A model generated the notes under the pieces. The model saw only the letters and a program-made list of their open reading frames with translations, had not been told where the DNA came from and searched no databases. Both the position numbers and the translations under genes were made by a program. Below, in pieces: positions 21,001 to 33,600 of a stretch of 64,000 nucleotides of DNA. The stretch is from Styela clava (Eukaryota > Chordata > Ascidiacea > Stolidobranchia > Styelidae): assembly GCF_964204865.1 (NCBI RefSeq), contig NC_135263.1:12693426-12757425 (forward strand), given 5' to 3'. Every line of letters begins with the position of its first letter. Position 1 is the first letter of the stretch.

Positions 21001-24000
21001 GCTCCTTTTTAACTAAGAATTTTGAATTAATTTGCCTCCTACGACGAACAATGTAAGCAATTCATCATAAATTTATGGAAACTGAATCCGTGGTTGGTGC
21101 ACAAAGACCAGGAAGACCAAGAATCGGACTCTCTGAGAAAAACGTTCAGAGCTGGATCAATTTCAAATTCCTATATGACACTAAGTTTGTCTTATTGATT
21201 TATATGCTCTTGCCAAACAGCAACTTTGCATCTCATTTCTTTAATCAATTTCCTTGTCATTCAGTGGGTTGTTGGAAAATGCAAACAATACCTAAATTTT
21301 ACTACTCACCCATACTATGTTTCCTGAAGAAATGAACGCTCTATGATGAGTATACCTAAAAAGCAAATCAAAATTAAAAGTGTATTCTTACTTTTGAGAC
21401 ACCCTGTATAATTGAGTTCACGGAGCCATAAAATTATTTGGATACAAAGAATAGCCTGGCTACAATTTGTATAACGGACTATAAAAAAATTAATCATTAC
21501 CTCTGCAATATCTGAAGCCCATATCCCGGAACAATTCACGACTTTGTTGGTCTTAATTATTCCTTTATCGGTCTCTACAGATTCCACTTGTCCACTCCGC
21601 GATGTTTTAATATTTTTGATCAAACATTGCTCATATATCTATAAAACATGTTGTACGAAAATAACTGAAGTTATATATCACAACAATCGATTTACTAGTT
21701 GTATATGTTTACCTCAACCCCGTGTTTTGTTGCCGCCTTCTTCAATGAACTGCAGAGAATGCCCGGATCAATTGACCCATCACGGGGTATGTAAACTCCA
21801 CCGACAAGCCCCTTTGTGTTCAAATGAGGATGCAATTGCGATATTTCTTCAACGCTGACGAGGTGGGACGTAACACCGCAAGCGGTTCCAATCTAAATGT
21901 GTATAACTTAACAATAAATCAATATATAAAACGTATTTATCGGGTAGAATTTTTTTCCGCCCAATTGGTCTGAAACAAACTCACCGAACTCATTTTCTCC
22001 AGAGCGTTCAATTCACTCGACTTTCTTGTAACAAATATTGCACCTGTCTCCGTAAAACCAGATTCGACACCTTCACTCGGAAGTATATTGGTCAATAAAT
22101 CAACAGTTTGAACTTGCATCATTGTCCTCGCGTAAGAATTGCTAAGATTTTGGAGTATTCCTTTGAATATTAAGATATGAAAAAAATAAGCCCCATGCCA
22201 ATCTGCGGTCATATAATAAAGTTTGAATTTTATATTGCTATGCATATACAAACCATTTTTTTGTCGAATGGGCGGGCATCTCCAAAACGTTCAATAAATG
22301 CTATAAGTACGCCTATTTTAGAACCTGTTCGATGACTACAAAAGATGAAATAAGTGCAGTGTATCACGGTCTGCATGGTCTTTTTACGAACCCCTTGAAC
22401 TAGATACAGTTTGAGATGAATAATCACCAGAAGTGAATGAGAAAATGAAACTTCCATATGATAGAGACCATGCATAGACGATCATCATTACACATCTGAT
22501 TGTGAAAAGCCACATGTCAAAACGTTTGTCTTTTGTGATTAAACCTCATTGCATCGCACAGTTACAAAGATAGGTACATTTCATGCTGAAGAAGACCAAC
22601 GACCTAGAAGTTACAACATTTTTACCAAGGAGATTAAATTTTATATTACTCGGATTTTTTTGCATTCGCAATTTATTTACTGAAAATCACCACATCCCAA
22701 TTCAGTAGATGAACAATGTTCACAACTATGATACAAAAAATATTTTTAATCGGTTACCTCCAGTAATCCCCGTAGTCCCCGAGCCTATTTTTTCTTTTTC
22801 GACGAGAACAACTTTTCCTATTTCCAACTTGGCAAGATGATACGCTGTACTACATCCTATGACCCCTCCACCAATAACAACGACATCGGCCGATTCTGCA
22901 ATGTATATAAAAATTAGGGCCCGACCGATACTGCCATTTCGAACCGATACCGATACCGATAGTTTTTTAAAACTAGGCCGATAAGCCGATGTTTCCTCAC
23001 CTACAAATATGGCTACAAGTAACAAGCAACACTCTGAGAATATTGTGTTTTTCTTGGAAAATAAATGAAATGTTGAGCTCATGCAATTGTGTGCGTGGCA
23101 AGAAAGAACACTTATTGTAAATTTGTAAGGGCAGGAAGCTTATGAATCTCAATAGATCCAGTTCAACGTTTTTCTGCATTGGTTCCAATGCTTTTCTGCA
23201 TTGGCTCCAATCATACTTGCTCCTGTGTTTTGCTTTGAGATGGCTCTACAAATTATACCCATCTTTTTTTTTAAATCGGCGGAACCTTTCGACTTAATAA
23301 TGATAAGCATATTTTACAAATTACGCCATCATTATGGCACACGAAGTATTGCCATACTTTGCTCTGACCGCTAGAACCAGCCATCTATTGCATATCAATA
23401 CAAGAAGTTAAATCGCGCCTTGAACGAGGCGCAAGGGGAATCCAAGGCCGTGGAAAGTGGAAACGGCGAGAATTCTTTATTAATCAACGTATATTATTTG
23501 ACTCAAATAAGTCGTTCACATGTTTCTCTCGCTTCAATTAGCAAGGCCACCACGCTCGCTTACAAAGAGTTAAATCCCGTGCCATACGTCCGTTTTGGAT
23601 AAGAGAAACATAGTCAAAAGAATTCTTTATCAACTAAAGTAAATTATTTGACACAAATAAGTGGCTCACGCGTTTCTCTTGCTTCAATTTGCAAGCCATC
23701 ACGCTCGCAAACTCGTATATGAAGTGTTGAATCCCGTGCCGCCGTACGTCCGTTTTGGATAAGAGAAACTCGTCATAAGAATTCGTTATTAATCAACGTA
23801 TATTATTTGACACAAATAAGGGGTTCGCGCGTTTCTCTCGCTTCAATTTGCAAGCCACCACGCTCGCAAACTCGCTTACAAAGTGTTAAATCCCGTGCCA
23901 CACGTCCGTTTTTGGATAAGAGAAACTTAGTCACAAGAATTGTTTATTAATCAACGTATATTATTTGACACAAATAAGAGGTTCGCGCGTTTCTCTCGCT

Positions 24001-24820
24001 TCAATTTGCAAGCCACCACGCTCGCAAACTCGCTTACGAAGTGTTAAATCCCGTGCCATACGTCCGTTTTTGGATAAGAGAAACTTAGTCAAAAGAATTG
24101 TTTATTAATCAACGTATATTATTTGACACAAATAAGAGGTTCGCGCGTTTCTCTCGCTTCAATTTGCAAGCCACCACGCTCGCAAACAAAGTGTTAAATC
24201 CCGTGCCATATGTCCGTTTTGGATAAATGAGACAGTCCAGAGCCGCCTTTTGATAAGAGAGAAATAAAAGTAACCAAGAAAAAGAGTATTAGGCAGAACC
24301 GCTCTCAATTAAAGAAGCGATAAAACTGCTTTCCCGGCGAAATTTGGACACTTTGGTAGTCACGTGATTGGCCGATATATATCGGTAAAATTAGCCGATA
24401 CTAGTTCGAAATTTGTGAAAAACATGGCCGATATATCGGCCGGGCCCTAATAAATATCAAGTTGAAAGTTTGTCAAAGTATGATGTTTGGATCTATTGTA
24501 CAATTAACCTTGTTTTACTTTAAGGCGTATGAATTAGTATCTGCGAAATCATTTACAGACCACTATTGCAGATGTTTAAATATGCTTTTTGAAAAACAAT
24601 GTTTGTAGAGCAAACTGCACGAATCAATATGCTATTGGCATGCGGAACTACAAGTTGTTCGTATCATGTTTCATGTCCCTTTTAATTGAACAGAAGAATT
24701 AAATTCAAAAACCGAAACTCGGCAATGCTATGTTATTGTGTTCTCGGTGTTCTAAAACAAGAATTTCGAAAACTTACCTTGTGAACGCAATACGTTTTTG
24801 TTTTGATTTGTTGATTGCAT
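18025..24820 (-). CDS. FAD-dependent oxidoreductase, sarcosine/dimethylglycine dehydrogenase-like
   Basis: Exons on the minus strand: 24820-24778, 22895-22758, 22160-21985, 21892-21713, 21638-21501, 20497-20440, 19909-19788, 19190-19061, 18828-18731, 18473-18394, 18112-18082. Phases join exactly (398 codons). The last exon either reads on to a stop at 18025-18027 (about 416 residues) or splices at GAGAAG|gtaaag to an unseen exon. The protein begins [10 protein letters not shown] with no obvious mitochondrial presequence. It has the Rossmann FAD motif [19 protein letters not shown], then [13 protein letters not shown], a substrate-domain block GGHEKNPI, and the [16 protein letters not shown] and FNGGGMMM signatures shared by sarcosine dehydrogenase, dimethylglycine dehydrogenase and PDPR. 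The C-terminal GcvT folate domain (about 450 residues) is not seen. The covalent-flavin WH dipeptide of those enzymes is GI here. One intron uses a GC donor. Substrate unknown; a secondary or tertiary amine is likely. Confidence 0.85.
20791..21406 (+). mobile_element. Deleted mariner-type element in an intron
   Basis: The ends cagggtgtctcaaaagtaag and cttacttttgagacaccctg-like sequence are inverted, and similarity continues inward for over 100 bp (gagcgttcatttctt on the left, aagaaatgaacgctc on the right). TA flanks both sides (20789-20790, 21407-21408). Inside, about 21075-21170 encodes [24 protein letters not shown], the linker and GRPR motif of a mariner transposase; the catalytic part is gone. 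It sits in the intron between the fifth and sixth coding exons of the FAD oxidoreductase. Confidence 0.85.
22915..24449. mobile_element. Non-autonomous hAT element with internal minisatellite, intron 1 insertion
   Basis: Ends tagggcccgaccgata and tatcggccgggcccta are inverted repeats; inner copies of ccgata/tatcgg extend the arms. Flanks ataaaaat (22907-22914) and ataaatat (24450-24457) match at 7 of 8 positions, fitting an hAT target duplication. The element fills most of the first intron of the FAD oxidoreductase and carries the tandem repeat at 23470-24230. No transposase. Confidence 0.8.
23470..24230. repeat. Tandem repeat, five units of about 150-159 bp
   Basis: Units begin with gaattctttattaatcaacg or close variants at 23470, 23620, 23779, 23937 and 24095. 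Each contains cgtttctctcgcttcaattt, gccaccacgctcgc and tcccgtgccatacgtccgtttt. Units 3-5 are the most alike, suggesting later expansion at the right side. It lies wholly inside the hAT element. Confidence 0.9.
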
Positions 24821-25880
24821 CCTGATCGCTAAAATTTTAGGAATGAAATATAAACATTTATCCTTTTTGTAGACTGATCGAAATCGAAAATCTCTCGAAA
24901 AGATTACATGTCTAATCTCAGTTGCATGTCGAGAATCTCTAAAATCGTTAATTAACAAACAGGCAATGTTGAAAATCTCTCTCTTTTGAGTCTCAGATTA
25001 TATGAAGTCGTTTTAGTTTGCATATAAAAAGTAAATATTCAATTCTGACGATTTTACTAAATGTTTTAAAGTTGCTACATTTCGAAACCGTCACCGAAAC
25101 TACCAGTTCAATGTAGGCTCTGCTTGTCACGTGGACGTTCACGCGTGAGTGATATACTGAAGCTGATAATCGAAATAATTTTCACTGAAATCCCTAAGGC
25201 TTCCCCCAATTTATGGCGTATCCAGATGAAGGAGAGCTTGTTCGAAAGAGTAGTTTATTTCGCAGAAGGTAGCGTTCCCGGAATTTTAATTTTCGTCTTA
25301 GTTTACGATAAATTGGCGAAATGTAAGAGTAAATTCGGAGTTTTTTAAAATTCGACGCATATTTTTGCTGCTGCCATGGAAACGAAACACTAATACGGAT
25401 TTTCACAGAAACGCACAATACTAGAGTGATAGGATAACCCACTTGAGAAATTTCATTCAGAACTATCCAGCCGTTTAGACGCTTCAGCAAGACATACATA
25501 CAGACAGACAGACTTAAATGCCCACTGACAATAAGGGTCTCCTAGAGCGGAGATCCAATAGAGCAGAGATCCAATAATAACATGTTTTATACCCCGATTA
25601 TACAAAGCATATGCGTTTTTGCAAAGCAAATGGTTGTATTGGAGACAAACTGGAGAAGCGAATAATCTTATCAAAATCACTACTTCCAGGAAGTAATTAA
25701 TTTTAACAGCGCGAAAGCTTGCAGATCAGTTATCATGCAACAACGTTCGCTACAACGATATATATTCACTCGAGCAAAATGTTTTAATTAAAATAAAGTA
25801 AAATATTTTTTTGTTGCATGCATCTGCATTGCTACATTTTTATATTCACGCTTGCCAGGCACTGTCTGTTCGGTATCTCA
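24821..25880. other. Upstream flank of the oxidoreductase with a retroelement-like tail
   Basis: No gene. The segment at about 25190-25530 runs through ctatccagccgtttagacgc and ends in catacatacagacagacagac, a form typical of the 3' tail of SINEs or LINEs; a similar agacagacagac tail occurs at about 33665. Borders are uncertain and there is no coding capacity. Confidence 0.4.
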
Positions 25881-27330
25881 TTCACCCCGTCGTATTATGT
25901 CAAACATCTAGCTTGCAAGTAAATCTAATCGCTTTCCCTAGTATATATTTTACAATTAACGTTAGAATATTCTACAATGTTTTGCCAATATGTCGTATCG
26001 AGAGCAATCACACTCGGTTTGTAATGACACTACTTATATTAGTGATCACTTTCGAAAAGGCTTAATTAATTTGAATTAAGTTTCGTAATAGGATGAAACC
26101 GCGTTGAGTGTATAACGTCAAAATAACTAATGCAACTGCGGGTGGATTTGCCTGCCCAGCTGTTGATCGGATCATTAGCTTTCCTTCCTAATCGGAAAAA
26201 GCTCCTGATATATCACTGATCCGTTAAATTGAGTAGTGCAAGAAGCCTTTGATTTCAATATTTAAAAACGAATTTGTAAAGTTTTCATTTCAAGTAATTT
26301 ATGTAATGCTGCGCACCTGTCTGTTACCTCAGATTTTATTTTAAGAATTCTGAAACCCATAAAAATGGAGATTTAGTATGACATGCACATTTGTGCAATT
26401 GTTTCGTCATAATGAATTATCATTGTGACTGCAGTACTATTGTGACGTCACAAAGGCAAAATAACCTCGGCTAAGTATTTTTGAGTTTTTGCATCTCGGA
26501 TTCTAGCTTAGTGCGTATTAATTTGAATTTATACTACAGTATAGGAAGACGTGCACTTTTGATATTTACTGTCCGAGTCCAATTCACCTTGGTTGGACTT
26601 TTATATTGGGTGCAGTGCTGTTTTATTCTTTATATTTAATCTTAGTCTCATTTCGGTGGGTGTGCAGAACGTGTTATATTGATGAAATATATATTTTTAA
26701 ACATAAAAAATAATGTAATTGAAACTGATTAGCTATTTTGGGGATTAGACATTGTAGATAATGAGAATTACATTCGTTTTTGGAATGTTTAGTTTTCAGG
26801 ACTGGTGCATATAGTAAAGTTGCAAAATTGCGTATGTCCCCAAGTCATAGACACATTTCTGCCTAAGTCACAGTGTGCCATTATGACGTCACTTAGCTGC
26901 GTCATACAAATTAACTTAAATCCGGCTACGATCAAAAAATTGAACCATGGTAAATTATTGACTCCCAATGGCATAACAATATCATTAGGAAGTTTTTTAC
27001 GTTTTTCTCAAAACTGCTACGCAATTCGGTTATTAGCGTGACGATATACCCTATGATTTGACATATCGATACACAGACTTGAATGAAATATTGATCACGA
27101 CAAATTCATTTGTTAATGCCAGCCATATATTTTTACAATATATTAAATATTTCATCATATAGTCTATCACGATTCACGATGCAAACTTCGACTACAGAGG
27201 TGGTTTCTGAGAATGGGAGTATATTATATTATAAACTAATAATATGAAATAACGATAAGATTCATTTAGGTAGGGGTTAAGGTAATACAATATTTGTTTC
27301 CGGACAAATAAATCAACAACAAAATAGCTG
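25880..27330. repeat. Diverged duplicated block A
   Basis: Partly matches 28690-29900, in pieces and with many differences. Shared words include gtaaatctaatcgctttcc (25920 region against 28750), gactgcgggtgga then gcctgc (26140 against 29780) and gaattctgaaacccat against ggattccgaaaggcat. The end also resembles the agaggtggtttctgagaa segment at 28530 and 30330. No coding exon was found. Confidence 0.6.
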
Positions 27331-28129
27331 TACAATTCCGATGGGTTCATCGTATGTTGCTCTATACATAGGTAGACGCGGCATTCTATTTTAAAATAGT
27401 TTTTTCATTTTCGTAGCTGGGCTACTTGAATGTAAGTTAGGTTTGTAGTTATTCAATTTTCTTCCATATTGGATAAATTTTTATTTTGAATAAAATGATT
27501 GATCTTTCTTTATTGACGAGAACTTGCAAATTCGAGAAAAAAAAATCCAAATTTTTTCTAATAGGTAACCGAATTATCCTGAATAATTTCGATTGCCCCA
27601 ATTTACCGCGCTTGCGTATTTCCAAATTTCCACAAATTAAAGAATCGATATTACTAAAGGTAATAAAATAAAAATATTCGTGAAAATTATTCTCGGTTGT
27701 TTTTTAATATATACTATAAAACCAGCTTTCGAGAAACTTCTTTCGTCAAATACGTCAGGATGCCTCTAAATTTTTTTTGTGTTTTTTAATCGCTGATTTA
27801 TGCAGTGGACTTCCGTATAAAGTTTGTCAACTTTTATATCGCTCATTTAATTATGCCTTAATGTGTTAATATTGAAACTAAAAATAGTGAGAGTAATCAC
27901 ACAAAACAATTTGCAAACGATCAACGACATTCAATGTCTTTCCAATAATATCCCAAAAAGTGTGTGAAATGGTAATTGTTAACATAAAACTTAGTTTAAT
28001 TCTGGAAGAAATATGTATTGTATGATTACTATTCTTACATAAAAATTATCTAAGGGTAAAAATACCCACTGAACTTTTTATCCATTGATTCAATTTTCGA
28101 AAAAATATTATCGTGATTTTATAGAGCTT
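27331..28129. other. No gene seen
   Basis: AT-rich spacer between duplicated blocks. Confidence 0.5.
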
Positions 28130-28672
28130 ATCCATGGCGCATTAAATTTTAGACTTCTTCTTTATTTGAATGTTATACTCTATTCAATATCGCACTGTAT
28201 TATCATCCAAATTAATTTTTTTTATTAATTTCTTTCGTGTAATTTATTATGCAAATTTGATCAATGTCCTTTAAGTAACCTCGAAAGAGACTGATAAATG
28301 ACTTGGATGAAAGATCGATCACGACAAAAAATTAAATTGTTAATATATGTCAACTATAATTACAATATACTAAATATTTCATATATATATCTATTTATAA
28401 TTGGGTGCCGTTGAATGATTCACGTTTTCTTCATTTTTTTATATACTTATGTTCTTCTTGGCTCACCTTTCAGATCATAATATATCTCGGATCGGACGGA
28501 AAAGGCAAACTTCAACTTAAGAGGTGGTTTCTGAGAATAAAAGCAATATAAAACACATGTTAATAAAAGCAGAACATTTATTTTATCCAATTAAGAAGAA
28601 GCCAAGGTACTACGTTATCTGCCGCTGGACAAATGATTCAAAGAAATATGTCTTGGTTTGTTAGTACTTTTT
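28130..28672. repeat. Direct duplication pair, copy 1
   Basis: Matches 29945-30472 over about 530 bp: ttattatgcaaatttga, atcgatcacgacaaaaaatta, ggacggaaaaggcaaacttc, and aagaggtggtttctgagaat all recur in the same order. The copies are clearly related but diverged. Confidence 0.82.
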
Positions 28673-29944
28673 AGTACCCGCGACTTCATCTAATTCTTAT
28701 TCACTCCAACACTAAGAAAAAATTTGATACAAACATAGGGTTTGCCAGTAAATCCAATCGTTTTCCGTAGTATGTTACGTTTAGATATCGCCAGGCTGAT
28801 AACCAGATTGCGTGAGTCATTTTTTGGAGAGTTTGAGTTTTTTATACAATAGTTTTTTTTATGCAATGCAACACACCTGTCTGTTAACTTAAATGTTATC
28901 TCAAGGATTCCGAAAGGCATGAAAAGGGAGATTTATGTGACATGCACATTCTCACAATTGGTCCGTCATAATAAATTATCATAGTTCAACACAAAACTAT
29001 TGTGACGTTAAATATATATGTAAAATAATTATCAGTGAAGCATTTTTCATTATAGATTCTAGCTTAGCGCTAATAAATTTGAATTTACACTACAGCATGG
29101 AAAAGTGGACAGTTGTGATATCCACTTTTGAGTCCAAATACATATTGGTTGGCCTTTATTTAGTGATACATTTAATATTTATGAAAAGTCTTATTTTCGG
29201 TGGGGATGCAGAGCGCGGCATATTGATAAAATACTTATACCCCCCCCAAAAAAAATAAATAATGTTATTACAACATATAACCTGTTTTGCGATTACACAT
29301 CGCAGATACTGTAAATTACATACGTTTTTTGACTGTTTGATTTTTAGGACTGTTGGATGGATATAGTCAAGTTATAAAATTGAGTAGGCTATGTTCCAAG
29401 GTCACAGGCACATTTCATGCGTAGATCGGAGTGAGCCTTATGACGGCGTCATACAAATAAATTTGAATCCAGCTGCGACTATTGAACCATTGAGAATTAT
29501 TCACTCCTAACAGCCGACAATATCTCCAAGAAGTTTTCTAGGTTTTTCTCCAAACCGATAAAAATGACTTACACTTATTTTTTGTTATTAGCCTGGCGAT
29601 ATTTTACAATGCTCTACCAATATGTTTTATCGCGAGCAATCACACGCGGTTCATAATGGCTATTTTCTTTTTAAACGAGCACTACTTAGTCGTCACCTTC
29701 GAAAATCTTAATATGGATTAAGTTTCGTAATAAGATGAGACCGCGCATGTATAACGTCAAAACAACGAGTACGACTGCGGGTGGACTTGCCTGCTGCTTG
29801 TCAGCTGTTGATCGTGTCATTAGTTTTCCTTCCTACACGGAAAAACTGCTGATATATATCATTGATTCGTTAAATTGAATAGCGCGAGAAGCATTTTATT
29901 CAATTTCGAGGAATTATTGTTATAATTTTTGGTGCTTATACTCG
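28673..29944. repeat. Diverged duplicated block B
   Basis: Counterpart of block A (25880-27330), with segments in a partly different order. No gene found. Confidence 0.55.
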
Positions 29945-30472
29945 GCGCATTGGATTTTATACTTCTTCTTTATTTGAGTACCATACTATATTTAACGTAG
30001 CACTGTCTTATCATTCAAATCAAATTTTTTAATAATTTTTTTCGTGTAATTTATTATGCAAATTTGACCAATGTCCTCTTTGAAACCTGAATTTGACCTT
30101 TCTTTTATGAGACTTGAATTAAAGATCGATCACGACAAAAAATTAATTTGTCAATATTAGTCATCTATAATTACAATAAATATTTCATATATCTATTTAT
30201 AATTGAGTGCAGTTGAATGATTCTCGTTTTCTTCAGTTTTTATATAATTATGTTCTTCTTGGCTCAACTTTCAGATCAAACTCTACCTCGGGTCGAACGG
30301 AAAAGGCAAACTTCAACTTAAGAGGTGGTTTCTGAGAATAAAAGCAATATAAAATATATATTAATAAAAGCAGAACGTGTATTTTTTCAATTAAGTAGAA
30401 GCTAAGGTACTACGGTATCTGCCGCCGGACGAATGATTCAATAAAGTATGTCTTGCTTTGTTAATACTTTTA
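29945..30472. repeat. Direct duplication pair, copy 2
   Basis: Second copy of 28130-28672, ending about 130 nt downstream of the P450 stop codon. Confidence 0.82.
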
Positions 30473-30600
30473 GTGCTGATATTAAAATCACATCTTAAAA
30501 ATGTTTCGATTTTTTTCTACAAGTTTATTCTATTTGTTAATAGTTAAAGCATTCACATTTATTAAGATAATTACAAGTATATAGTGTCGATACTTCACGT

Positions 30601-33600
30601 TTAAAAATCTGAATTTGCGATTGTTTTGACATGTCCGAGACAGAATCCGTACACCACTGTTCCATCACATAAAACCATGAATAATATTATAAATGTATTG
30701 ATCCAATATATATTCAAAAGTATCGTTATTACAGGAGTGTTTTCCGTAGGCTTGATAGTGAAGTTCTGCAGAATTTTTGCCAAAGACAGCTTGATTTCCA
30801 ACAGTGCAAATCGCATTCCAATGCAGTTTCTTGGTCCTGCACCAAACGGTTGGTAAACCATTGGATCAATCTGGCTCATGTCTTTCATTCTAAAACAAGT
30901 TGTAATTATAGTAGGTAATGAAATCTTATGTATAACAAGAACGAAGTTCATAAATAAAGTCAACCTTGCTCTACTTTTTGTGTTAGTTTGCAAATGGTTT
31001 ATTTTTCACAAAGACCTACAACTATTTTTGCTCTCTAGCAAAACAGTACATATAGCGTTGCGGAAGATAGCGTGGTTTGCCCATAGTTAGAATATAGGTT
31101 TTATTTTATATTCAAATAATAAATGAGAAGAGAGGATGTCGAAAAATAGAGATTGTTTTGGAATTGACCTCCGACTAACTCAAGACTTTCACACCAAACA
31201 TGAAAATGTTGATGATTGGCCAATGACCACACAACGTTTTGGTATTTTTGTCGTTGCTTCGTTGTCGTCTCGAGAATAGTTTTTGGGATTGTAGGTTGGG
31301 TTGTCGTCACAAAAAAACTGAGTTACTGTACGGATGACACACAATATTTCATTATTATACTTTATTACCGTACCTAGGGTGGGGCATTCGGCTATGTAGG
31401 CTACTACTTCAAAATTCAATACTATGACACCACGTCTCCTGATATCATGATATTTCATTACCATGATTCATATTTCATTTTTCAAATATCCTTTACATAT
31501 CAAATAGGCTATAAATTTATGATAATATTCTGAATTCATTATGATGTGATTATGACTTTTACATCATTCTACACTGGACTACAGTAACTTTCCCCCGTGG
31601 TGTGAAATACAAAATATGACATCATCTTCAGACGTCACAAATGTTCAATTTTTAAATGCCCCCTTCAACGAACTGCCACTGACTCTATTTCAACTTTCCT
31701 ATTTACATAATTAGTTAATTACATACCTTTCTGGCTTGAATTCATACGGTTCATCCCAATATTCTGGATCATGAGCAAGTTGGTAAGTCGGTATGTTTAT
31801 CTGCATTCCTGCCGGTATTGTAAATCCGTTAATTGTGATTTCCTTTTCGGCGAAACGAGTGTTTCTATAAGTTAGAAGGTATACCATTACATGAAAAACG
31901 GCATGGAATTTCCAAAAACATAACTGGTTCTGCATCACATAAAATCCAATTATTTTTTAAAGGATTAAGCAAGTTGGATATCCAATGCAGAGGTGTCTTT
32001 TTATAGTAGTTTTACCAAAAATTATCCAGTTTTTCTGAAGAGAAAGCAAAAAATTTTCAAATCAGTTTTCCTCCACAATGCATTACCGACAACTGAACAA
32101 CGTTAACAAGCGAAAGATGTTTGAATCCAAAACATTATTTTCAAATTTCACAACTTACGAAATTGAAACAATCCTGATTGTATACTGGTAAATGTAAAGA
32201 CAAAGTTTTATATCACATGGGACAAACAATGCCAAACCTCCAGAAATAGGTATTGAAACATCGAAACAATATTCAGATATATCTGTAAAACTAGGCAATT
32301 ACATTTCGAATTTGTAAATAAACCCTATTCTGCGATGATTAGTTAGTTATTGTAATCAATCATAATGTGATCGTTCACTTTCACCCAGGTAATTGTGAGT
32401 CAGTTACAAATCAGGGTCTCAAAAAGGGAATGAAAAACTTACTTCAGTATCGGGATGTATAGTCTGAGAGTTTCATTTATACACATGTCCAGTAACTTGA
32501 GTTTGCTCAAGCCCTCATAGTCAAATTTGCCCTGGAACAACAACCGTTAATTTAAAGTAGGTTTATTTAGGCAAAAATTGTAGTGATTAGAATAGTATAG
32601 TTAATAGTATATACATAAAATAACGCTAACCAAATTTCCATTCTGAAATTGAGTCGATTTTCGACCTTTTTTGAATCGTGGAACACTTTTCATAATTATT
32701 TTGAGGATAGTAACGACTTAACGACGTTGATATTACGAAAACGTGTCAATTTTCAAACCGTGTTTCAAAATCCTTATGAAGGAAAATAATGTCTGAGCGG
32801 CTGGCTAAATTTCAGTCGTTACGTTTCCGTTAATATTTTGCTGTTTGGTCTTTGTTACGGAAAAAAACTAGGAAACCTATACCTGGAAAAAACTTCACGT
32901 AACAGACGTTTAATGAAATCAAATATGTGATCATTGACTTCTGATTTCTTTTTCATCACAAAATATGCCGATATATATATATATATATATATTTATAAAT
33001 TTGGGGAATAACAAAACTGCAATTTTAGGAATGTGAAAGTGGCTAAATCTTCCTGGTAAACTAATTCGTCGACCAATAGGTCTAGTATCGGTGTGAATTC
33101 CAAACATTATAACAACACATTTGCTGTACTTCAAATTCAGGTGTTGAATGTCGCAGTCGTGCCCAAGCAATTATTTACTGGAGAAAAAGCAAATTTCAAG
33201 CGAATATCAGAGCCCTGCGCCCTTCATATAATTCTTATTCACTCCAACATTGAGGAAAAATTTGATACAAATATGGTATGCGTGTGAATACCAATTGCAG
33301 ATCGAATTTTACGGTGCATTTATATATTTGGCGATATGGCCGAGATAGAGTGTCTAGTCAAGTCGTAACAGAGACAAGCTAACATGTTTGTCACCCTCCT
33401 AGATGCGCCAACCAGGAAAACGAGAATATCGGTCGGAGACCGAAGACTTACCGATCGAAACTGCGATTTCGATTCATGACTCTATAGTGACACCGCGTGT
33501 CTCATCACTAATTAATTAATTTATAACTCGCTAATTATACGACATAATTGATCCAAAATCAATAGGTCCGAGGTCCTTCTGGTCCGAGATATGATGAATG

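Noticed and set aside
22255-22333. Minus-strand open stretch ([21 protein letters not shown]) as an exon of the FAD oxidoreductase
   Set aside because: Its phases do not join the neighbours, whereas splicing 22758 directly to 22160 keeps the frame and matches the family ([18 protein letters not shown]).
23470-24230. CRISPR array
   Set aside because: Units of 150-159 bp are repeated in full with no unique spacers, inside a eukaryotic hAT element.
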